Shown in pieces: positions 34,605 through 43,363 of a stretch of 51,378 nucleotides of DNA; within the stretch, counting starts at the first letter, position 1; each line of letters begins with the position of its first letter. The position numbers and the translations under genes were made by a program. Source of the stretch: Paracoccaceae bacterium (lineage in GTDB: Bacteria > Pseudomonadota > Alphaproteobacteria > Rhodobacterales > Rhodobacteraceae). A model generated the notes under the pieces. It did no database searches. It was given only the letters and a program-made list of their open reading frames with translations, and had not been told where the DNA came from. The DNA is taken from positions 1-51,378 of the forward strand of contig CANNIA010000025.1 of assembly GCA_947504705.1 (NCBI GenBank), given 5' to 3'.

Positions 34605-35908
34605 TCCGCGCGTTTTGTTTTGTGGCGGCAGTCACCCTGACCGGGTTTGGCCTTCCAGCCCGGGCTGAATTGCAGATTCAACAGGTCACCTCGCCCGGTG
34701 GGATCAAGGCCTGGCTGGTCGAAGATCACAACATCCCCTTCACGGCGCTGGAAATCCAGTTCCGGGGCGGGACCTCGCTGGACGCGCCCGGAAAACGTGG
34801 ATCGGTGAACCTGATGACCGCGCTGATCGAGGAAGGCGCGGGCGATCTGGACAGCCGCGGCTTTGCCGAAGCGCGTGACGGTCTGGCGGCCGATTTCAGC
34901 TTTGACAGCTATGATGATGGGGTCGGGGTCTCGGCCCGGTTCCTGACGGAAAACCGCGGTGCGGCCATTGATCTTCTGCACGAGGCGCTGGTTCACCCCC
35001 GTTTTGACCAGGATGCCGTGGACCGGGTGCGCGAACAGGTTCTGTCGAACCTGCGATCAGACGAGAAGAACCCCGATGCCATTGCCTCGGATGCGTTCAA
35101 TGCGCAGGCATTTGGAACGCATCCCTATGGCTCGGTCGGTGATGGGACGATCGAGACGGTCACGGCCCTGACCCGCGATGACATCATTGCCGCCCATGCC
35201 GGCGCGCTGGCGCGGGATCGGGTCTATGTGGCGGCATCGGGCGACATCACGGCAGCAGAGCTTGGGCTTTTGCTTGACCGGCTGTTGGGTGATCTGCCGG
35301 CGACCGGCGCGCCGCTGCCGGGCAAGGCTGACTGGCTGATGCCTGCGGGGGTGACGGTGACGCAGTTCCCCTCGCCCCAGTCGACGGTGCTGTTTGGTCA
35401 GGAGGGTATTCCGCGCGAGGACCCAGATTTCTTCGCGGCCTATATCCTGAACGAAGCCCTTGGCGGCGGGCGCTTTACCGCGCGGTTGATGTCCGAGATC
35501 CGGGAAAAACGCGGCCTGACCTATGGCATCGGCACCTATCTGGTGAACATGGATTACAGCGATCTTCTGATGGGTCAGTTCTCGGCCTCGAATGAGAAGG
35601 TGGCCGAGGCGATCATGGTTCTGCAGGCCGAATGGACCAAGGCCGCGACCGAGGGGATTACTCAGGAAGAGCTGGACGCAACCAAGACCTATATGACCGG
35701 GTCCTACCCCTTGCGGTTCAACGGCAATGGCCCGATTGCCAGCATCCTTGTGGGCATGCAGATGGATGGAATGCCCATCGACTATGCCGTGACCCGCAAT
35801 GCCAAGATCGAGGCGGTGACGCTGGAGGATATCCGCCGGGTGGCTGCACGGCTGTTCAAGCCCGACGCCCTGCATTTCGTGGTCGTCGGCCAGCCCGAGG
35901 GTCTTTGA
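34601..35908 (+). CDS. M16 metallopeptidase, non-catalytic partner
   Basis: 435 residues with a signal peptide (MIRAFCFVAAVTLTGFGLPARAE). The zinc motif is absent: the region that should hold HxxEH reads SVNLMTALIEEGAGDLD. The substrate-binding Arg/Tyr element is kept (RFTARLMSEIREKRGLTYGIGTYLV). This is the usual R/Y partner that forms a heterodimer with the HxxEH subunit. Translationally coupled to the preceding gene by a 4-bp overlap. Confidence 0.94.
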   Translation: MIRAFCFVAAVTLTGFGLPARAELQIQQVTSPGGIKAWLVEDHNIPFTALEIQFRGGTSLDAPGKRGSVNLMTALIEEGAGDLDSRGFAEARDGLAADFSFDSYDDGVGVSARFLTENRGAAIDLLHEALVHPRFDQDAVDRVREQVLSNLRSDEKNPDAIASDAFNAQAFGTHPYGSVGDGTIETVTALTRDDIIAAHAGALARDRVYVAASGDITAAELGLLLDRLLGDLPATGAPLPGKADWLMPAGVTVTQFPSPQSTVLFGQEGIPREDPDFFAAYILNEALGGGRFTARLMSEIREKRGLTYGIGTYLVNMDYSDLLMGQFSASNEKVAEAIMVLQAEWTKAATEGITQEELDATKTYMTGSYPLRFNGNGPIASILVGMQMDGMPIDYAVTRNAKIEAVTLEDIRRVAARLFKPDALHFVVVGQPEGL

Positions 35909-35962
35909 ACTCTCGGGCACTGCCCGGCGATGCCCTGTCTTGGTTTCTGCGGCGCGGGTCGG

Positions 35963-36271
35963 TCAGAACCTTTCGGCGCGCAAAACCTCGGCATCGGTGA
36001 CCCCGATCACGCCAATGTGGCGGTCAACCACGGCAAAGGCCGCCTCTAGCAACGCATCCAGCCGTTCGGGCCGGATCAGACAGACCACAGCCACCATGCC
36101 GCTGCGCCCGACCTGGCCTTCGCGCGTCCAGCGGCCTGACCGTCCCGATCCGCCAAGGACCGGCAGCACGGTAAAGCCGGTCACCCCCGCCTTTTCCAGC
36201 GCGGCGGTCAGGCGGCTTTCCATCGGCGCTTCGATGATGATCTCGACCCGCTTTGCCTTGTGCATTTGCAT
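35963..36271 (-). CDS. sbtB: PII-like protein SbtB, regulator of SbtA
   Basis: 102 residues of a ferredoxin-like PII fold: KRVEIIIEAPMESRLTAALEKAGVTGFTVLPVLGG, a flexible T-loop region rich in G/R/S (about residues 38-58), then MVAVVCLIRPERLDALLEAAFAVVDRHIGVIGVTDAEVL. The cyanobacterial C-terminal redox R-loop (CGPxGC) is missing. In cyanobacteria SbtB binds adenine nucleotides, including cAMP, and blocks SbtA; that is inferred here from the fold and the adjacent gene. It starts 3 nt after sbtA on the minus strand. Confidence 0.88.
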   Translation of the reverse strand: MQMHKAKRVEIIIEAPMESRLTAALEKAGVTGFTVLPVLGGSGRSGRWTREGQVGRSGMVAVVCLIRPERLDALLEAAFAVVDRHIGVIGVTDAEVLRAERF

Positions 36272-36274
36272 GGT

Positions 36275-37252
36275 TCAGCCTCCCAGCGCCTTGGCCACAG
36301 CCACCCAGGCCGGGATGCCGATGATCAGATTGAAGGGGAAAGTCACCCCCAGCGACAAAGTCAGATAGACTGATGGATTGGCTTCGGGCAGCGCCACCCG
36401 CATCGCGGCGGGCACGGCGATGTAACTGGCCGACCCCGCCAGCACCATCATCAACGCCACCCCGCCGGTCGACAGGCCCAAGGCCAAGCCGGTGGCAAGG
36501 CCCAGACCCGCGCCAATGACGGGCATCAGGATGCCGAACAGAAGCACCCCGGCGGTCATCACCCCCTTGGCACTTCGCATGCCCCGGCCAGCAACAAGGC
36601 CCATGTCTAGCAGAAACAGGCAAAGCACCCCTTGGAACGGCGACACGATAAAGGATTCGATCCGCGCCATGCCGGGTTGACCCGTGACAAGCCCGATCAG
36701 GAAGGCCCCGACCAAAAGGACGATAGACCCGTTCAACAGGATTTCCCGCCAAAGGTCGCCGTCCATCTTCTCGGCCCGCCCGCCAAAGCGGCTGGCGAGG
36801 TAGAGCGCCGAGATGATCGCCGGGGCCTCCATCGCAGCGGCGACGGCGACCATATAGCCCTCGGCCACCAGCCCCGCGGCTTGCACGACGGATGAGCCGG
36901 TCACGAAAGTGACGATGGAGATGGACCCATAATGCGCGGCCACGGCAGCGGCGTCGGTGACGGAGAGACGCGTCATCGTTTTCAAAAGCGCATAGGCCAC
37001 GAAGGGGATCGCGAAGGACAAGGCCACCCCGGCCAGAAGCGCCGCGATCAGGCGGGCATCCAGCCCGTGATCGGCGACGGCGACCCCGCCCTTGAAGCCG
37101 ATGGCGAAGAGCAGGTAGATCGACATGCCCTTGGCCACGGCCTCGGGGATCGTCAGCTCACTGCGGGCAAGGGCGGCGAAAAGCCCCAGCGCAAAGCACA
37201 GGATCATTGGTGTCAGCAGGTTCGCCCCGGCCAGCGTCAGGATATCTTGCAT
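36275..37252 (-). CDS. sbtA: SbtA-type sodium-dependent bicarbonate transporter
   Basis: 325 residues, hydrophobic over its length with about ten helices, and the SbtA/DUF897 blocks NLLTPMILCFALGLFAALARSEL, GMSIYLLFAIGFKGG, VAAHYGSISIVTFVTG and GSASYIAVPAAMRVALPEANPSVYLTLSLGVTFPFNL. It would import bicarbonate with Na+. ATG 37252-37250 (MQDILTLAG) is chosen because the longer open frame above it has no hydrophobic start and runs into the mutL promoter. It pairs with sbtB 3 nt downstream. The organism's carboxylases are not in the window, so the need for bicarbonate is not shown. Confidence 0.92.
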   Translation of the reverse strand: MQDILTLAGANLLTPMILCFALGLFAALARSELTIPEAVAKGMSIYLLFAIGFKGGVAVADHGLDARLIAALLAGVALSFAIPFVAYALLKTMTRLSVTDAAAVAAHYGSISIVTFVTGSSVVQAAGLVAEGYMVAVAAAMEAPAIISALYLASRFGGRAEKMDGDLWREILLNGSIVLLVGAFLIGLVTGQPGMARIESFIVSPFQGVLCLFLLDMGLVAGRGMRSAKGVMTAGVLLFGILMPVIGAGLGLATGLALGLSTGGVALMMVLAGSASYIAVPAAMRVALPEANPSVYLTLSLGVTFPFNLIIGIPAWVAVAKALGG

Positions 37253-37364
37253 ATGTCCCCCGTTTCGAGGCCATTTAGATTGCGCGGCGCAAAACGCAAC
37301 CCCGGCGCGGCAAAATCCCGTTTCGTTCTTCCCCGACTCAGGGGGGGCTGCTAAGGATAGGGGC

Positions 37365-39188
37365 ATGACGGTTCACACCCCCAAGATAACGGGCAGCGAA
37401 GGCCGCCCGGTAATCCGGCAACTGGATGAGGCCGCGATCAACCGGATTGCAGCGGGCGAGGTGGTGGAACGGCCGGCTTCGGCGGTCAAGGAACTGGTCG
37501 AGAACGCCTTGGATGCCGGTGCCGGGCGGGTGCAGATCGACATCGCCGATGGCGGCAAGACCCTGATCCGGGTGACGGATGACGGCTGCGGCATGACGCC
37601 GGATGACCTGCCGTTGGCCCTGACGCGCCATGCCACCTCCAAGATCGACGGGTCGGATTTGCTGGATATCCGGTCCTTCGGGTTCCGGGGCGAGGCGTTG
37701 CCCTCGCTGGGTTCGGTTGGCCGTCTGACCATCACCTCACGGGTCGAAGGGCTACCGGGCGCGATGATCACCTGCGAAGGCAGTCGCCTCACGCCCGTGC
37801 GCCCGGCTGCGCTGACCCGGGGCACGGTGGTCGAACTCCGCGATCTTTTCTTCGCCACCCCGGCGCGGCTGAAATTCCTGCGCACGGACCGGGCGGAGTT
37901 GCAGGCGGTGACTGAAGTGATCCGCCGTCTGGCAATGGCCGAACCGCAGGTCGGGTTCACCCTGCGCGACGTGACCGGGGGCGAGAGCCGGCTTCTGTTC
38001 CGCGCCGATCCGCAGTCGGGCGACCTTTTTGACGCACTGCAGGGCCGTCTGGCCTCGGTGATAGGGCGGGACTTCACCGAAAACGCCCTCAGGATCGACG
38101 CCGAACGCGACGGGCTGCGCCTGCAGGGCTATGCCGCGCTGCCGACCTATTCGCGGGGGTCCTCGGCGCAGCAGTATCTCTTCGTGAACGGTCGCCCCGT
38201 CTTGGACCGGATGCTGTACGGCGCGCTCCGCGCCGCCTATTTCGACGTCCTCTCCCGCGACCGCCACCCTGCCGCCGTCCTGAACCTGATCGCCGATCCG
38301 CAGCGCGTGGATGTGAACGTGCATCCCGCCAAGGCCGAGGTGAGGTTCCGCGAACCCGATGCTGCCCGCAGCCTTATCATCACCGCGCTGAAATCCGCGT
38401 TGACCGGGGCGGGGCATCGGGCATCTTCCACTGTGGGTGCGGCGACGCTGGGCGCATTCCGTCCGGTCTATCAAATGGACCGACCCAGCCAGAAAAGCCT
38501 TTCCCGCGCCTTTGCCTTCCAATCGCCGCAAGGCTTTGCCGAGGCCCCGCAAGCGCCCGTTTTCCCAAGCGAAGAGCGCGCGCCCGCGAGCGATGAGCGG
38601 CTAGAGGCGCATCCGCTCGGGGCCGCCCGGGCACAACTTCATGAGAACTACATCGTCGCCCAGACCGCGACCGGCATCGTCATCGTTGACCAGCATGCTG
38701 CACACGAACGGCTGGTCTATGAACGCCTGAAACGGCAGATGCATGAGTCCGGCATCCGGTCACAGGCCCTTCTGATCCCCGAAGTCGTCGAGCTTTCCCC
38801 CACCGATGCCGCGCGCCTGCTGGACGCCGCCCCGGCGCTTGCGCAGATCGGCCTGTCCATCGAAGCCTTCGGTGGCAATGCCGTCGCGATTCGCGAAACC
38901 CCTGCCGTGCTGGGCCCGGTGAACGGTGAGGCACTGCTTCGCGACATCCTGGACGAACTTACCGAAGCTGGGGACAGCCAGTTGGTTCAGGCCAAGATCG
39001 ATGCGATCCTGTCGCGCATGGCCTGCCACGGCTCGGTCCGCTCGGGCCGTCAGATGCGGCCCGAAGAAATGAACGCCCTGCTGCGCGAGATGGAGGCGAC
39101 GCCCTTGTCGGGCCAGTGCAACCACGGGCGGCCGACCTATGTGGAACTATCCCTCCACGACATTGAACGGTTGTTTGGCCGAAGATGA
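37365..39188 (+). CDS. mutL: DNA mismatch repair protein, endonuclease-type MutL
   Basis: 607 residues. GHKL ATPase at the N-terminus: IRQLDEAAINRIAAGEVVERPASAVKELVENALDAGA, DDGCGM, TRHATSKI, FGFRGEALPSLGSV. The C-terminal domain carries the endonuclease metal motif DQHA-x2-E-x4-E (D442 to E453), so this MutL should nick DNA, unlike the E. coli one. Late motifs MACHGSVR and GQCNHGRPTYVEL also belong to that site. ATG 37365 is chosen, as residues upstream are unlike MutL. Overlaps rmuC by 4 bp. Confidence 0.97.
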   Translation: MTVHTPKITGSEGRPVIRQLDEAAINRIAAGEVVERPASAVKELVENALDAGAGRVQIDIADGGKTLIRVTDDGCGMTPDDLPLALTRHATSKIDGSDLLDIRSFGFRGEALPSLGSVGRLTITSRVEGLPGAMITCEGSRLTPVRPAALTRGTVVELRDLFFATPARLKFLRTDRAELQAVTEVIRRLAMAEPQVGFTLRDVTGGESRLLFRADPQSGDLFDALQGRLASVIGRDFTENALRIDAERDGLRLQGYAALPTYSRGSSAQQYLFVNGRPVLDRMLYGALRAAYFDVLSRDRHPAAVLNLIADPQRVDVNVHPAKAEVRFREPDAARSLIITALKSALTGAGHRASSTVGAATLGAFRPVYQMDRPSQKSLSRAFAFQSPQGFAEAPQAPVFPSEERAPASDERLEAHPLGAARAQLHENYIVAQTATGIVIVDQHAAHERLVYERLKRQMHESGIRSQALLIPEVVELSPTDAARLLDAAPALAQIGLSIEAFGGNAVAIRETPAVLGPVNGEALLRDILDELTEAGDSQLVQAKIDAILSRMACHGSVRSGRQMRPEEMNALLREMEATPLSGQCNHGRPTYVELSLHDIERLFGRR

Positions 39189-40357
39189 TCACGCTCTTTG
39201 GCCAGACCTACCAGTGGAACGACCCCGAAGTGCTGCTTTTGGGCGGTCTCGCCTTGGGCCTTCTCCTCCTCCTGATCCTCATCCTGCGCAGCGTCAGCCG
39301 GTCGGCCACTGCCGCCGAGCCCCTGATGCGCGAAATCACCTGGCTTTCCAGCCGCATGCAGCAACTGGGGGACGGGCAGCAGCAACTGGCCGGGGGCCTT
39401 CACCACGTGTCCGAAGCGCAGGCCGTCAGCCAGACCGCCATGCTGCAGGTGATGGAACAGCGCCTGGCCGAAGTGCAGCGCAACATGACCGAGGCGCTGC
39501 ATGGCACCTCGACCCGCACGGCGCGCAGTCTGGGCGAATTGCAGACAAGGTTGGAGACGATCGACAAGGCCCAGGCCAATATCGAGAAGCTGTCGGGCAA
39601 TGTCCTTTCCCTGCAGGACATCCTCTCCAACAAGCAGACACGCGGCGCTTTTGGCGAAATCCAGCTGCATGACATAGTGCAGAAGGCCCTGCCGAAGGAC
39701 GCCTACACAATGCAGGCGACGCTTAGTAACGGCAAGCGCGCCGATTGCCTGATCCACCTGCCAAACCCCCCCGGCCCCATCGTCATCGACGCCAAGTTCC
39801 CGCTGGAGGCCTATGAGGCGATCCGCCGCGCCGATACTCCGCGCGGGGTGAGCGAGGCGGCCGCCCAGATGCGCACCGCTGTTCGCGCCCATATCCGGGC
39901 GATTGCCGAGAAGTATATCCTTGAGGGTGAAACGGCGGATGGGGCACTGATGTTCCTGCCTTCAGAAGCGGTCTATGGCGAACTCCATTCCAACTTCCCC
40001 GAACTGGTGCGCGAGGGGTTCGCGGTGAAGGTCTGGATCGTCTCGCCGACGACCTGCATGGCCACGCTGAACACGATGCGGGCCGTGTTGAAGGACGCAA
40101 GAATGCGCGAACAGGCGGGGGCGATCCGCAAGGAACTGGCGCTGCTTTACGGCGATGTGGAACGGCTGTCCGAGCGCGTTGGCAATCTTGACCGCCATTT
40201 CGGGCAGGCCGCGAAGGATATCGAAGAGATCAAGATTTCCTCCGACAAGGCCGGTAAACGCGCCCGCCGTCTGGATAATTTCGACTTCGAGGAACTGGCC
40301 CCAGAGGTTGCCCCTACCGACCCCGCCAAGGTCATCGGACCCGCAGCTGCAGAATGA
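39185..40357 (+). CDS. rmuC: DNA recombination protein RmuC
   Basis: 390 residues. One N-terminal membrane helix (VLLLGGLALGLLLLLILIL, residues 17-35), a long coiled coil (about 45-140, heavy in Q, E, L), then a PD-(D/E)XK-like nuclease domain: NKQTRGAFGEIQLHDIVQKAL, PIVIDAKFPLEAYEA, DGALMFLPSEAVYGELH and VSPTTCMATLNTMRAV. RmuC limits inversions at short inverted repeats in E. coli. It is coupled to mutL and to the following hutD-like gene by 4-bp overlaps. Confidence 0.95.
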   Translation: MITLFGQTYQWNDPEVLLLGGLALGLLLLLILILRSVSRSATAAEPLMREITWLSSRMQQLGDGQQQLAGGLHHVSEAQAVSQTAMLQVMEQRLAEVQRNMTEALHGTSTRTARSLGELQTRLETIDKAQANIEKLSGNVLSLQDILSNKQTRGAFGEIQLHDIVQKALPKDAYTMQATLSNGKRADCLIHLPNPPGPIVIDAKFPLEAYEAIRRADTPRGVSEAAAQMRTAVRAHIRAIAEKYILEGETADGALMFLPSEAVYGELHSNFPELVREGFAVKVWIVSPTTCMATLNTMRAVLKDARMREQAGAIRKELALLYGDVERLSERVGNLDRHFGQAAKDIEEIKISSDKAGKRARRLDNFDFEELAPEVAPTDPAKVIGPAAAE

Positions 40358-40887
40358 CCAAGATGATCCATCTGACTCAAGCCGACTATACGATCCAGCC
40401 CTGGAAGAACGGCCTTGGGACCACAACAGAGCTTTGGCGGCTGGAGCGGGATGGTCAGCTGCTGGTCCGGCTCTCCCGTGCTGCGGTGGTCGAGGATGGC
40501 CCTTTCTCGCTTTTCCCTGGCATCGAGCGGAACCTGACGGTTCTCTCTGGCCCCGGCTTCCGTCTGTCGGGCGGGGGCCGTGATTTCCGCTGCGAACCGC
40601 TGGTGCCGATAGCCTTTCCCGGCGATGTGGCCGTGATGGCCGCCGAAACCCAAGACCAGCAGTCTGACGATTTCAACGTGATGACCGCGCAGCATCTGCC
40701 CGTTCCCGAAGTCAGGATCGCCCGGAACGAGGCTCTTCCAGCCAAGGGCAGGCTTGCGCTTTACGCGCTGGGGCCGACCTTAGTGAATGACCTGGCCATG
40801 GCGCAGGGTGACCTGATCCTGACAGATGGCGCCGCGACCCTGTCCGGTGAGGCATCAGTAATCGCGGTGCGCCTGTTCGGGTTGTAA
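40354..40887 (+). CDS. HutD/Ves family cupin protein
   Basis: 177 residues. N-terminal ADYTIQPWKNGLGTTTELWRLERDGQLLVRLSRAAVVEDGPFSLFPGIERNLTVLSGPGFRLSG is the HutD signature, a beta-barrel of the cupin clan. HutD is linked to histidine use in pseudomonads, but its action is unclear, and no hut gene is in this window. Co-transcribed with mutL-rmuC by position only. Confidence 0.9.
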   Translation: MTKMIHLTQADYTIQPWKNGLGTTTELWRLERDGQLLVRLSRAAVVEDGPFSLFPGIERNLTVLSGPGFRLSGGGRDFRCEPLVPIAFPGDVAVMAAETQDQQSDDFNVMTAQHLPVPEVRIARNEALPAKGRLALYALGPTLVNDLAMAQGDLILTDGAATLSGEASVIAVRLFGL

Positions 40888-40953
40888 GGCATAGGTCGGT
40901 CGAAAGCCCGGCACCCCGATTTTGAACGCCAGGGCCGCCATGTCGACGCTTGA

Positions 40954-42639
40954 TCAGCCCTCGGCCAGCCGGGCGGCCTCTTCCCGCGCGGCATTGGCTT
41001 CGTCTGCCCTCCCAGCCTTGTCGTAGAAACCAGCGAGAATGATCCAACGCTGGGAACGGGCCTGCACCGGAAAAAGGTTGATCGATTTGCGGCCCAGCTC
41101 GATCGCTTCGTCCAGTTTGCCGATGACCGAACACATCCGGGCAAGCTGTGCGACGACAGCACGGGCGCGGGGGTTGTGGTCGTAAGACGCGCGCAGGACA
41201 GCTTCGGCTTCTGCAGGATGCTTCTGATTGGCAAGGATGCCAGCCAAGCCGACGCTGAATTGGGAACCCAGCGGAAACTCTTTCAAGGCGGCCGTATAGA
41301 TCGCATGCGCGTCTGAGAGGCGCTTTTCTTCTTTCGCCAGCGTGCCCGCCATCTGGAAATACTCACGCGAGTTGGGGTTCATGTCCGACAGGCGAAGGAT
41401 GATCTCGCGCGCTGGTTCCGGCCGGTCATGATGGGCCAGAAGGCCAGCATAGGCCATCAGACCGCCCTCGGTCGTGGCATCGGCAAGCACTTCGGCCATG
41501 TGCGCTATGGCGGCTGCGGCTTGCGGATTGTTGATGTCGTAGCCGAAGTTCGACGGGTAGCGGTTCGGAGCCTTCAGGTAAAGCAGGCCATCAAGATGAC
41601 GCTCGACCGAGTAGATCTGCCCAGCAAGGTCATCAATCGGAGCCTTCGGGAAATGCACGACCATCTCGACGTGGTCGACTTGGGTAAAGCGGCGCTGGGC
41701 GTGCTGCATCAGCGGGCTTGAGCTGGACAGGTGCCCTTTGGGTTGGTCGCTGTGAAGAACCAGAAGGCCACCATCGTTTAGCCCCGACAAAAGCGCGTCA
41801 ACTGTCGCTCCATCCGGACCTGTGGCATCGCCCCTTAGGCAGCAAAGGATGACATCTGCCCCTTTGGCCGCCGCTGGATTGTCCCAGCCGCAATGGCGGT
41901 GTGAGCCTGGGGCAAAGGGAAGGCGCGTCAGGTCAAAACCCGGATCGCCCATGATCGCAAGGGTGGCCCCTTTGCCTTGGAAATCCGCAAGCCGTTCTGC
42001 CGACAGGACCGAAGCCTGGTCAACCGTCATCGGCTTTTTGTAAAGCGCGACCATGTTGTGGAACCGCTTGATGGCGGCCACATCCCGGATCAGCGGGTCA
42101 TCGCTTTCCTCGTTCATCCGGGCCATGAGATCGCCGAAATAGCCGACGCTGTTCGGGGCGGTCAGTTCCAGCGAGCCGCCAAAGCGCGGGAAGAACGAGG
42201 TCTGGACATCCTCGGCCACATAGACGCCGCCGGGGGCCAGGCTTGGGAACAACAGCTTATAACTTTCAACGACATGTTCATTGCGGTGCGAACCATCATC
42301 GACGATCACGTCGAACGGCCCGCGCTGTGCCACAAGCTCTTTCAGGAAGTCGGGGTCAACCTGACTGCCGCGCAGGATCTTGACGCGCGGGCCAAGGTCC
42401 ATGGTCTTTTCCTGGATGTCGATCCCGGTGACTTCGCCGTTCGGGAAGAAATCGCGCCAGACCTCAAGCGACTGTCCACCCCGGTCTGCATCGGCATAGC
42501 CGCCGACACCGATTTCCAGAAGCTTGATCGGCTTGTCCTGCATATGCCGCAGAAGCCGGAAGTAGTTGGGCGTATAATCATGATAGCCGAATTTGTCGGT
42601 TCCATAAAGGATCGCCAGTCTGGTCAGCTGATCATGCAT
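40954..42639 (-). CDS. SAM-dependent methyltransferase fused to TPR-like repeats
   Basis: 561 residues. The first ~210 residues are a class I methyltransferase of the MycE/TylE-like O-methyltransferase group: KLLEIGVGGYADADRGGQSLEVW (SAM motif, residues 39-61), VTGIDIQEK, FDVIVDDGSHRNEHVVESYKLLFPSLAPGGVYVAEDVQTS. After a linker with a second Rossmann-like segment (ADVILCCLRGD...LNDGGLLVLHSDQP) the C-terminal ~170 residues are helical TPR/SEL-type repeats (AYAGLLAHHDRPEPAREIILRLSDMNPNSREYFQMAGTL ... AIYTAALKEFPLG). The acceptor is unknown, but this group acts on sugars in polyketide or surface glycans. Ends 66 nt from hutD. Confidence 0.85.
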   Translation of the reverse strand: MHDQLTRLAILYGTDKFGYHDYTPNYFRLLRHMQDKPIKLLEIGVGGYADADRGGQSLEVWRDFFPNGEVTGIDIQEKTMDLGPRVKILRGSQVDPDFLKELVAQRGPFDVIVDDGSHRNEHVVESYKLLFPSLAPGGVYVAEDVQTSFFPRFGGSLELTAPNSVGYFGDLMARMNEESDDPLIRDVAAIKRFHNMVALYKKPMTVDQASVLSAERLADFQGKGATLAIMGDPGFDLTRLPFAPGSHRHCGWDNPAAAKGADVILCCLRGDATGPDGATVDALLSGLNDGGLLVLHSDQPKGHLSSSSPLMQHAQRRFTQVDHVEMVVHFPKAPIDDLAGQIYSVERHLDGLLYLKAPNRYPSNFGYDINNPQAAAAIAHMAEVLADATTEGGLMAYAGLLAHHDRPEPAREIILRLSDMNPNSREYFQMAGTLAKEEKRLSDAHAIYTAALKEFPLGSQFSVGLAGILANQKHPAEAEAVLRASYDHNPRARAVVAQLARMCSVIGKLDEAIELGRKSINLFPVQARSQRWIILAGFYDKAGRADEANAAREEAARLAEG

Positions 42640-42955
42640 TTCTGTAATTTTCCCAGGTTGTTATCGGCAGTCGGGTTGATCTTTCCGGTCCGGTTTGTGC
42701 TGCTTGGCCAGCAAACCGGCGCAAACCGGTTGATACCAAGGAGCGCCCCCTGTGGCAAACCGTTTGAAACCCGTTGAACCGCCTGACAGCGGGTAAGACA
42801 GCTGCCCTGTTGCTTGCCTCTGAGTTTAGCGTAAAAGCAGTGCCGGATTCTAATTTTCCCCCTTCGCAGGAAAGCTGGCTGTGAGATACTGCCGTCAGCC
42901 CGCAGGGCATCAGCAACCACCCGTCATGCAGAGCGGGATGGATAGGGAGTATACT
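42640..42955. other. 316-nt divergent promoter region with CAAACCGG repeats
   Basis: Lies between the methyltransferase gene and mscL, so both promoters should be here. It holds a tandem repeat GCAAACCGG (42711 and 42721, 10 bp apart) and, 22 nt before the first copy's start, the inverse CCGGTTTG (42690-42697). A further near-copy, GCAAACCGTTTG, follows at 42755-42766. No gene is apparent. Confidence 0.6.
42690..42729. repeat. Inverted and direct CAAACCGG repeats
   Basis: CCGGTTTG at 42690-42697 and CAAACCGG at 42712-42719 form an 8-bp stem whose inner part is strengthened by CTG/CAG; a second CAAACCGG at 42722-42729 makes a tandem. A binding site for a dimeric regulator of the divergent methyltransferase or mscL promoter is possible. 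Confidence 0.6.
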
Positions 42956-43321
42956 ATGTTTAACGAATTCAAGGCCTTCATCGCGCGCGGCAATGTGCTT
43001 GATCTGGCGGTCGGGGTGGTGATCGGGTCAGCCTTCACCGCAATCGTAAGCGGTTTGGTCGATAACCTGATCAACCCCCTGATCGGGCTGATCATCGGCG
43101 GGGTCGACTTTTCGTCGGTCGGGTTTGCGATAGGCGACGCCTATTTCGGGATCGGCAACTTCCTGAACGCGGTCATCAAGTTCGTGATCATCGCCTGGGT
43201 GGTGTTCCTGATCGCCAAGGGCGTCAACAAGATGATGCCGAAGAAGGAAGAGGCCGCTCCGGCTGGGCCGTCGGACAATGATCTGTTGAAGGAAATCCTG
43301 GCCGCCCTGAAGGCCAAGTAA
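42956..43321 (+). CDS. mscL: Large-conductance mechanosensitive channel
   Basis: 121 residues, slightly shorter than E. coli MscL. N-terminal [52 protein letters not shown] is the first helix and loop. The second helix is [23 protein letters not shown], with a charged tail ending EILAALKAK. It releases solutes on hypo-osmotic shock. ATG 42956 follows GGGAG; a longer frame upstream is not MscL-like. Confidence 0.97.
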   Translation: MFNEFKAFIARGNVLDLAVGVVIGSAFTAIVSGLVDNLINPLIGLIIGGVDFSSVGFAIGDAYFGIGNFLNAVIKFVIIAWVVFLIAKGVNKMMPKKEEAAPAGPSDNDLLKEILAALKAK

Positions 43322-43328
43322 GCAAAGG

Positions 43329-43357
43329 ACCGGCCCGCAAGGCGATTGCGGGCCGGT
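43329..43357. terminator. Strong bidirectional terminator between mscL and msrQ
   Basis: Perfect 12-bp stem ACCGGCCCGCAA / TTGCGGGCCGGT with loop GGCGA, then TCCGTTT on the plus strand. It lies 7 nt after the mscL stop and 6 nt from the msrQ stop, so it can serve both converging genes. Confidence 0.85.
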
Positions 43358-43363
43358 TCCGTT

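Noticed and set aside
42662-42772. CRISPR array in the repeat-rich gap before mscL
   Set aside because: Repeats are 8-10 nt, unevenly spaced and partly inverted, with no spacer-like units and no cas genes.
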